64,000 nt of DNA. Origin: Megalopta genalis. Its lineage: Eukaryota; Arthropoda; Insecta; Hymenoptera; Halictidae. The notes beneath the pieces were generated by a model. It was not told the DNA's origin. It worked only from the letters and a program-made list of their open reading frames with translations, and made no database searches. Both the position numbers and the translations under genes were made by a program. Location: NCBI RefSeq assembly GCF_051020955.1, contig NW_027476199.1, positions 310,001 through 374,000 on the forward strand. The letters run 5' to 3'. Positions 51,501 to 61,289 of this stretch are shown piece by piece (the stretch's first letter is position 1; every line of letters starts with the position of its first letter).

Positions 51501-53381
51501 AAGCTAACTCGTTAGTTTCGCATGCAGTTTAAGCTAAATCATGAATATCACAAGTATTAGAAGCTAAACCATTAGCTTCGCATGAATATTAAGCTAAATC
51601 ATGTGTTTCGCATGGATTTGAAGCTAACTCGTTTGTATCGCATGCAGTTGAATATAAATCATGTATATCACAAGCATTTGAAGCTAAACCATTTGATTCG
51701 CATGCATTTGAAGCTAAGCATTCTACTTCGCGTTGATTTGTAGCTAAATCATGTGTTTCGCTTGGATTTGAAGCTAACTCGTTTGTTTCGCTTGCTGTTG
51801 AAGCTATATCATTTATATCACAAGTATTTGAATCTAAACCATTTGTTCCGCATGGATTTGAAGCTAAGCCGTCTACTTCGCATTGATTTGAAGCTGAATC
51901 ATGTGTCTCGCTTGGATTTGAGGCTAACACATTTTTTTCGCATGCAGCTGAAGCTAAATCATGTATATCACAAGTATTTGAAGCTAAACCATTTGTTTCG
52001 CATAGATTTGAAGCTAAGCCTTCTACTTCGCATTGATTTGAAGGTAAATCATGTGTTTCGCATGGTTTTGAAACTAACTCGTTTGTTTTGCATACAGTTG
52101 AATCTAAATCATGTATATCACAAGTATTTGAAGCTGAACCATTTGTTTGGCATGGATTTGCAGCTAAGCCTTCTACTTCACTTTAATTTGAAACTGAATC
52201 ATGTGTTTCACGGGGATTTGAAGCTAACTCGTTTGTTTCGCATGCAGTTGAAGCTATATCACTTATATCCCAAGTGTTTGATGCTAAATTATTTGTTTCT
52301 CATGGATTTGAAGCTAAACCTTCTACATCGCATTGATTTGAAGCTAAATCATGTGTTTCGCTTGGATTTGAAGCTAAACCGTCTACGTCGCATTGATTTG
52401 AAACTAAATCATGTTTTTTGCATGGATTTGATTCTAACTCGTTCGTTTCTCCAGCATTTGAAGCTACATCACTTATATCGCAAGTATCTGAACCTAAATC
52501 ATTTGTTTCGCATGGATTTGAAGCTAAGCCTTCTACTTCGCATGGATTTAAAGCTAAATTATGTGTATCGCATGGATTTTGAAGCTAACGCGTTTGATTC
52601 GTCTGCTTTTGAAGCTATATCACTTATATCCCAAGTGATTGATGCTAAATCATTTGTTTCTCATGAATTTGAAGCTAAACCTTCTGTATCGCATTGATTT
52701 GAAGCTAAATCATGTGTTTTGCTTGGATTAGAAGCGAAACCGTCTACGTCGCATTGATTTGAAACTAAATCATGTTTTTTGCATGGATTTGATTCTAACT
52801 CGATTGTTTCTCCTGCATTTGAAGCTACATCACTTATATCGCAAGTATCTGAACCTAAATCATTTGTTTCGCATGGATTAGAAGCTAAGCCTTCTACTTC
52901 GCATGGATTTAACGATAAATGATGTGTTTCGCATGGATTTTGAAGCTAACTCGTTTGATTCGTCTGCATTTGATGCTATATCACTTATATCGCAAGTGTT
53001 TGAAGACAAATCATTTGTTTCGCATGGATTTGGAGCTAAACCTTCTACATCGTATTGATTTGAAGCTAACTCATTTGTTTCGCATGGATTTGAAGCTAAA
53101 CATTCTACATCGTATGGGTTTGAAGCTAAACCTTCTACATCGTATTGATTCGAAGCTAAGTCGTTTGTTTCGTCTGAATTCGAAGCTATATCACTTATAT
53201 CGCAAGTATCTGAACCTAAATCATATGTTTCGCATGGATTTGAAACTTAACCTTCTACAGAGGATTGATTTGCAGCTAAATCATGTGTTTCGCATGGATT
53301 TGTAGGTAACTCGTTAGTTTCGCCTGCATTTGAAGCTATATCACTTATATCGCAAGTGTTTGATGCTAAATCATTTGTTAC
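51501..53381. repeat. Block W, diverged units
   Basis: Bases 51589-52060 repeat 18010-18480 and 58073-58540. From about 52250 the units are like those at 13.2-13.8 kb, with CCAAGTGATTGATG, ATCTGAACCTAAATC and AAACCGTCTACGTCGC. The +1 slip GGATTTTGAAG occurs at about 52572 and 52931. Monomers here deviate most from the consensus, which suggests an older layer. Confidence 0.75.
51753..52697 (+). other. Long plus frame (314 codons), probably not a gene
   Basis: The frame begins as DLKLNHVFRM-type repeats and changes to the FEAKSCVSHG-type frame of the same repeat at the GGATTTTGAAG slip near 52572. The peptide therefore mixes two frames of one repeat across a 1-bp insertion, which argues strongly against a selected product. 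Confidence 0.7.
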
Positions 53382-55429
53382 TCATGGATTTGAAGCAAAA
53401 CCTTCTACATCGCATTGATTTGAAGCTAAATCATGTGTTTCGCTTGGATTAGAAGCGAAACCGTCTAGGTCGCATTGATTTGAAACTAAATCATGTTTTT
53501 TGCATGGATTTGATTCTAACTCGTTTGTTTCGCATGCAGTTGAAGCTAAATCATGTATATCACAAGTATTTGAAGATAAACCAATTGTTTCGCATGGATT
53601 CGAAGATAAGCCTTCTACTTCGCACTGATTTGAAGCTAAATCATGTGTGTCGCATGGATTTGAAGCTAACTCGTTTGTTTCACCTGCATTTGAAGCTATA
53701 TCATGTATATCACAAGTATATGAAGCTAAACCATTTATTTCGCATGGATTCGAAGATAAGCATTCTACTTCGCATTGATTTGAAGCTAAATCATGTAGTT
53801 CGCGTGGATTTGAAGCTAAGTCGTTCATTTCGCCTGCATTAGAAGCTAAATCATTTATATCACAAGTATTTGAAGCTAAACCATATCTTTCTCATGGATT
53901 TGAAACTAAGCCTTCTACTTAGCACTGATTTGAAGCTAAATCATGTGTTTCGTATGGATTTGAAGCTAACTCGTTTCTTTCGCATGCAGTTGAAGCTAAA
54001 CCATGTATAAAACAAGAATTTGATGCTAAACCATCTGTTTCGCGTGGATTTGGGTCTAAGCCTTCCACTTCGCATTTATTTGAAGCTAAATCATGTGTTT
54101 CGCATGGATTTGAAGCTAACTCGATTGTTTCGCATGCAGTTGAAGCTACCTCATCTATATCACTATTATTTGAAGCCAAACCATTTGTTTCTCATGGATT
54201 TGAAACTAAGCCTTCTACTTAGCATTGATTTGAAGCTAAATCATGTGTTTCGCATGGATTTGAAGCTAACTCGTTTGTTTCGCATGCAGTTGAAGCTAAA
54301 TCATGTATAGAGCAAGAATTTGATGCTAAACCATCTGTTTCGCGTGGATTTGAAGCTAAGCCTTCTACTTCGGATTGATTTGAAGTTGAATCATTTGTTT
54401 CGCTTGGATTTGAAAGTAACTCGTTTGTTTCGCATGCAGTTGAAGCTAAATCATGTATATCACAAGTATTTGAAACTAAACCATTTGATTCGCATGAATA
54501 TTAAGGTGAACCATTTCTATCGAATGAAGTTGTGACTAAATCATGTGTTTCGAATGGATTTGAAGCTAACTCGTTTGTTTCGCACGCAGTTGAAGCTAAA
54601 TCATGTATAAAACAAGAATTTGAAACTAAACTATTTGTTTCGCATGGATTCGAAGATAAGCCTCCTACTTCGCATTGATTTGAAGCTAAATCATGTGTTT
54701 CGCTTGGATGTGAAGCTAACGTGTTTTCTTCGCATGCAGTTGAAGCTAAATCATGCATAGAACAAGAATTTGAAGCTAAACTATTTGTTTCGCATGGATT
54801 TGAAGCTAAAAAATGTGCTTCGAATGAATTTGAAGCAAAATCATGTGTTTCGCGTGGATTTGAAGCTAACTCGTTTGTTTTGCCTGTATTTGAAGCTGAA
54901 TCATGTATATCACAAGTATTTGAAGCTAAACCATTTGATTCGTTTGGACTTGAAGCTAAGCCTTCTACTTCGCATTAATTTGAAGCTAAATCATGTGATT
55001 CGCGTGGATCTGAAGCTAACTCGTTCATTTCGCCTGCATTTGAAGCTAAATCATTTATATCACAAGTATTTGAAGCTAAAGCATTTGATTCGCATTGATT
55101 TGAAGCTAAGCCTTCTACTTCGCATTGATTTGAAGCTAAATCATGTGTTTCTCTTGTATTTGAAGCTAACTCGTTTGTTTCACCTCCATTTGAAGCTATA
55201 TCATGTATATCACAAGTATTTGAAGCTAAACCATTTGTTTCGCATGGATTTGAAGCTAAACAATGTGTTTCGAATGAATTTGAAGCTAAATCATGTGTTT
55301 CGTATGGATTTGAAGCTAACTCGTTTGTTTTGCCTGAATTTGAAGCTGAATCATGTATATCACAAGTATTTGAAGCTAAACTGTTTGATTGGCATAGATT
55401 TGAAGCTAATGCTTCCACTTCGCATTGAT
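53382..55429. repeat. Block X, third copy
   Basis: The copy matches 13618-17000 and carries the 16139-type extra HOR, so it is closest to the second X copy. Bases from 53941 on recur at 60811 onward at an offset of 6870 bp, and bases from about 54450 recur at 56549 onward at 2099 bp. Confidence 0.85.
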
Positions 55430-56518
55430 TTGAAGATAAATCATGTGATTCGCGTGGATTTGAAGCTAACTCGTTTGTTTCGCATGCAGTTGAAGCTAAA
55501 TCATGTATATCACAAGTATTTAAAGCTAAACCATTTGTTACGCATGGATTCGAAGATAAGCCTTCTTCTTCGCATTTATTTGAAGCTAAATCATGTGTTT
55601 CGTTTGGATTTGAAGCTAACTCGTTTGTTTCGCATGCAGTTGAAGCTAACTAATGTATAAAACAAGTATATGAAGCTAAACTATTCGTTTCGCATGAATT
55701 TGAAACTAAGCCTTCCTGTTCGCATTGATTTGTAGCTAAATCATGTGTCCCGCATGGTTTGAAGCTAACTCGTTAGTTTCGCTTAGAGTTGAAGCTAAAT
55801 CATGTATATCACAAGTATTTGAAGCTGAACTATTTGTTTCGCATGGATTTGAAGCTAAGCCGTCTACTTCGCATTGATTTGAAGCTGAATCATGTGTCTC
55901 GCTTGGATTTGAGGCTAACTCATTTTTTTCGCATGCAGCTGAAGCTAAATCATGTATATCACAAGTATTTGAAGCTAAACCATTTGTTTCGCATAGATTT
56001 GAAGCTAAGCCTTCTACTTCGCATTGATTTGAAGGTAAATCATGTGTTTCGCATGGTTTTGAAACTAACTCGTTTGTTTCGAATGCAGTTGAAGCTAAAC
56101 CGTGTATATCAGAAGTATTTGAAGCTGAACCATTTGTTTGGCATGGATTTGATGCTAAGCATTGTACTTCGCTTTGATTTGAAATTGAATGATGTGCTAA
56201 GCTGGGATTTGAAGCTAACTCGTTTGTTTCGCATGACGTTGAAACTGAATCATGTATATCACAAGTATTTAATGCTAAACAATTTGTTTCACATTGATTT
56301 GGTGCTAAGCATTCTACTTCGCATTGATTTGAAGGTAAATCATGTGTTTCGCATGGTTTTGAAGCTAACTCGTTTGTTTCGAATGCAGTTGAAGCTAATC
56401 CGTGTATAAAACAAGTATTTGAAGCTAATCCATTCGTCTCGCATGGATTTGAAGCTAAGCCTTCTACTTCTCATTGATTTGAAGGTAAATCATGTGTTTC
56501 GCATGGTTTTGAAACTAA
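55430..56518. repeat. Segment repeated at 59181-60270
   Basis: The segment matches at an offset of 3751 bp with very few differences (CTTCTTC near 55564, GTGTCCCG near 55746, GTGTATATC/GTGTAAATC near 56103/59854). It combines the TAACTAATG variant near 55648 with block U material. Confidence 0.88.
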
Positions 56519-59500
56519 CTCGTTTGTTTCGCATGCAGTTGAAGCTAAATCATGTATATCACAAGTATTTGAAACTAAACCATTTGATTCGCATGAATAT
56601 TAAGGTGAACCATTTCTATCGAATGAAGTTGTGACTAAATCATGTGTTTCGAATGGATTTGAAGCTAACTCGTTTGTTTCGCACGCAGTTGAAGCTAAAT
56701 CATGTATAAAACAAGAATTTGAAACTAAACTATTTGTTTCGCATGGATTCGAAGATAAGCCTCCTACTTCGCATTGATTTGAAGCTAAATCATGTGTTTC
56801 GCTTGGATGTGAAGCTAACGTGTTTTCTTCGCATGCAGTTGAAGCTAAATCATGCATAGAACAAGAATTTGAAGCTAAACTATTTGTTTCGCATGGATTT
56901 GAAGCTAAAAAATGTGCTTCGAATGAATTTGAAGCAAAATCATGTGTTTCGCGTGGATTTGAAGCTAACTCGTTTGTTTTGCCTGTATTTGAAGCTGAAT
57001 CATGTATATCACAAGTATTTGAAGCTAAACCATTTGATTCGTTTGGACTTGAAGCTAAGCCTTCTACTTCGCATTAATTTGAAGCTAAATCATGTGATTC
57101 GCGTGGATCTGAAGCTAACTCGTTCATTTCGCCTGCATTTGAAGCTAAATCATTTATATCACAAGTATTTGAAGCTAAAGCATTTGATTCGCATTGATTT
57201 GAAGCTAAGCCTTCTACTTCGCATTGATTTGAAGCTAAATCATGTGTTTCTCTTGTATTTGAAGCTAACTCGTTTGTTTCACATCCATTTGAAGCTATAT
57301 CATGTATATCACAAGTATTTGAAGCTAAACCATTTGTTTCGCATGGATTTGAAGCTAAACAATGTGTTTCGAATGAATTTGAAGCTAAATCATGTGTTTC
57401 GTATGGATTTGAAGCTAACTCGTTTGTTTTGCCTGAATTTGAAGCTGAATCATGTATATCACAAGTATTTGAAGCTAAACTGTTTGATTGGCATAGATTT
57501 GAAGCTAATGCTTCCACTTCGCATTGATTTGAAGATAAATCATGTGATTCGCGTGGATTTGAAGCTAACTCGTTTGTTTCGCATGCAGTTGAAGCTAAAT
57601 CATGCATAAAACAAGAATTTGAAGCTAAACTATTTGTTTCGCATGGATCTGAAGCTAAACAATGTGCTTCGAATGAATTTGAACCTAAATCATGTGTTTC
57701 GAATGGATTTGAAGCTAACTCGATTGTTTCGTCTGCATGATTTGATGCTAAATCATGTGCTTCGCACAGATTTGAAGCTAACTCGTTTGTTTTGCCTGCA
57801 GTTGAAGTTAATTCATGTATAAAACAAGAATTTGAAGCTAAACTACTTGTTTCGGAAGGATTTAAAGCTAAACAATGTGTTTCGAATGAATTTGAAGATA
57901 AATCATGTGTTTCGCATGGATTTGAAGCTAATCCTTCTACCTCGCATTGATTTGAACCAAAATCATGTCTTTGGCTTGGATTTGAAGCTATCACGTTTGG
58001 TTCGCATGCAGTAGAAACTAAATCATGTATATCACAAGTATTAGAAGCTAAACCATTAGCTTCGCATGAATATTAAGCTAAATCATGTGTTTCGCATGGA
58101 TTTGAAGCTAACTCGTTTGTATCGCATGCAGTTGAATATAAATCATGTATATCACAAGCATTTGAAGCTAAACCATTTGATTCGCATGCATTTGAAGCTA
58201 AGCATTCTACTTCGCGTTGATTTGTAGCTAAATCATGTGTTTCGCTTGGATTTGAAGCTAACTCGTTTGTTTCGCTTGCTGTTGAAGCTATATCATTTAT
58301 ATCACAAGTATTTGAATCTAAACCATTTGTTCCGCATGGATTTGAAGCTAAGCCGTCTACTTCGCATTGATTTGAACCTGAATCATGTGTTTCGCTTGGA
58401 TTTGAGGCTAACTCATTTATTTCGCATGCAGCTGAATCTAAATCATGTATATCACAAGTATTTGATGCTAAACCATTTGTTTCGCATAGCTTTGAAGCTA
58501 AGCCTTCTACTTCGCATTGATTTGAAGGTAAATCATGTGTTTCGCATGGTTTTGAAACTAACTCGTTTGTTTCGAATGCAGTTGAAGCTAAACCGTGTAT
58601 ATCACAAGTATTTGAAGCTGAACCATTTGTTTGGCATGGATTTGAAGCTAAGCCTTCTACTTCGCTTTGATTTGAAATTGAATCATGAGCTAAGTTGGGA
58701 TTTGAAGCTAACTCGTTTGTTTCGCCTGCAGTTGAACCTGAATCATGTATATCACAAGTATTTGAAGCTAAACCATTAGTTTCGCATTGATTTGGAACTA
58801 AGCCTTCTACTTCGCATTGATTTGAAGCTAAATCATATATTTCGCTTGAATTTGAAGTTAACACGTCTGTTTCACATGCAGTTGAAGCTAAATCATGTAT
58901 ACCACAGGTATTTGAAACTAAACCATTTGATCGCAAGGATTTGAAGCCAAGCCTTCAACTTGGCATTGATTTAAAGCTGAATCATGTTTTTCGTTCGAAT
59001 TTGAAGCTAACACGTTTGTTTCAGGTGCAGTTGAAGCTAAATCGTGTATAAAACAAGTATTTGAATCTACACAATTGGCTTCGCATGGATTTGAAGCTAA
59101 TCCTTTTACTTCGCATTGATTTGAAGCTAAATCATGTGTTTCGCATGGATTTGAAACTAAGCCTTCTACCTCGCATTGATTTGAAGATAAATCATGTGAT
59201 TCGCGTGGATTTGAAGCTAACTCGTTTGTTTCGCATGCAGTTGAAGCTGAATCATGTATATCACAAGTATTTAAAGCTAAACCATTTGTTACGCATGGAT
59301 TCGAAGATAAGCCTTCTACTTCGCATTTATTTGAAGCTAAATCATGTGTTTCGTTTGGATTTGAAGCTAACTCGTTTGTTTCGCATGCAGTTGAAGCTAA
59401 CTAATGTATAAAACAAGTATATGAAGCTAAACTATTCGTTTCGCATGAATTTGAAACTAAGCCTTCCTGTTCGCATTGATTTGTAGCTAAATCATGTGTT

Positions 59501-61289
59501 CCGCATGGTTTGAAGCTAACTCGTTAGTTTCGCTTAGAGTTGAAGCTAAATCATGTATATCACAAGTATTTGAAGCTGAACTATTTGTTTCGCATGGATT
59601 TGAAGCTAAGCCGTCTACTTCGCATTGATTTGAAGCTGAATCATGTGTCTCGCTTGGATTTGAGGCTAACTCATTTTTTTCGCATGCAGCTGAAGCTAAA
59701 TCATGTATATCACAAGTATTTGAAGCTAAACCATTTGTTTCGCATAGATTTGAAGCTAAGCCTTCTACTTCGCATTGATTTGAAGGTAAATCATGTGTTT
59801 CGCATGGTTTTGAAACTAACTCGTTTGTTTCGAATGCAGTTGAAGCTAAACCGTGTAAATCAGAAGTATTTGAAGCTGAACCATTTGTTTGGCATGGATT
59901 TGATGCTAAGCATTGTACTTCGCTTTGATTTGAAATTGAATGATGTGCTAAGCTGGGATTTGAAGCTAACTCGTTTGTTTCGCATGACGTTGAAACTGAA
60001 TCATGTATATCACAAGTATTTAATGCTAAACAATTTGTTTCACATTGATTTGGTGCTAAGCATTCTACTTCGCATTGATTTGAAGGTAAATCATGTGTTT
60101 CGCATGGTTTTGAAGCTAACTCGTTTGTTCCGAATGCAGTTGAAGCTAATCCGTGTATAAAACAAGTATTTGAAGCTAATCCATTCGTCTCGCATGGATT
60201 TGAAGCTAAGCCTTCTACTTCTCATTGATTTGAAGGTAAATCATGTGTTTCGCATGGTTTTGAAACTAACTCGTTTGTTTCGAATGCAGTTGAAGCTAAT
60301 CCGTGTATAAAACAAGTATTTGAAGCTAAACCATTCGTTTCGCATGGATTTGAAGGTAAGCCTTCTACTTCGCATGAATTTGAAGTTAAATCATGTGTTT
60401 CGCATGGATGTGAAGTTAACTCGTTTGTTTTGCATACAGTTGAATCTAAATCATGTATATCACAAGTATTTGAAGCTGAACCATTTGTTTGGCATGGATT
60501 TGCAGCTAAGCCTTCTACTTCACTTTAATTTGAAACTGAATCATGTGTTTCACGGGGATTTGAAGCTAACTCGTTTGTTTCGCATGCAGTTGAAGCTAAA
60601 TCATGTATATCAAAAGTATTTAAAGCTAAACCATTTGTTACGCATGGATTTGAAACTAAGCCTTCTACTTAGCACTGATTTGAAGCTAAACCATTTATTT
60701 CGCATGGATTCGAAGATAAGCATTCTACTTCGCACTGATTTGAAGCTAAATCATGTAGTTCGCGTGGATTTGAAGCTAAGTCGTTCATTTCGCCTGCATT
60801 TGAAGCTAAATCATGTGTTTCGTATGGATTTGAAGCTAACTCGTTTCTTTCGCATGCAGTTGAAGCTAAACCATGTATAAAACAAGAATTTGATGCTAAA
60901 CCATCTGTTTCGCGTGGATTTGGGTCTAAGCCTTCCACTTCGCATTTATTTGAAGCTAAATCATGTGTTTCGCATGGATTTGAAGCTAACTCGATTGTTT
61001 CGCATGCAGTTGAAGCTACCTCATCTATATCACTATTATTTGAAGCCAAACCATTTGTTTCTCATGGATTTGAAACTAAGCCTTCTACTTAGCATTGATT
61101 TGAAGCTAAATCATGTGTTTCGCATGGATTTGAAGCTAACTCGTTTGTTTCGCATGCAGTTGAAGCTAAATCATGTATAGAGCAAGAATTTGATGCTAAA
61201 CCATCTGTTTCGCGTGGATTTGAAGTTAAGCCTTCTACTTCGGATTGATTTGAAGCTGAATCATTTGTTTCGCTTGGATTTGAAAGTAA
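56519..61289. repeat. 4771-bp tandem unit, copy 1
   Basis: The unit holds block X right part, block Z, the 3751-bp-offset segment (59181-60270) and a shortened X left part (60660-61289). Its start and end join are continuous with the second copy. A rearranged junction lies near 60650-60810, where monomers from 53.9 kb and 53.7 kb are brought together with material deleted between them. Confidence 0.88.
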
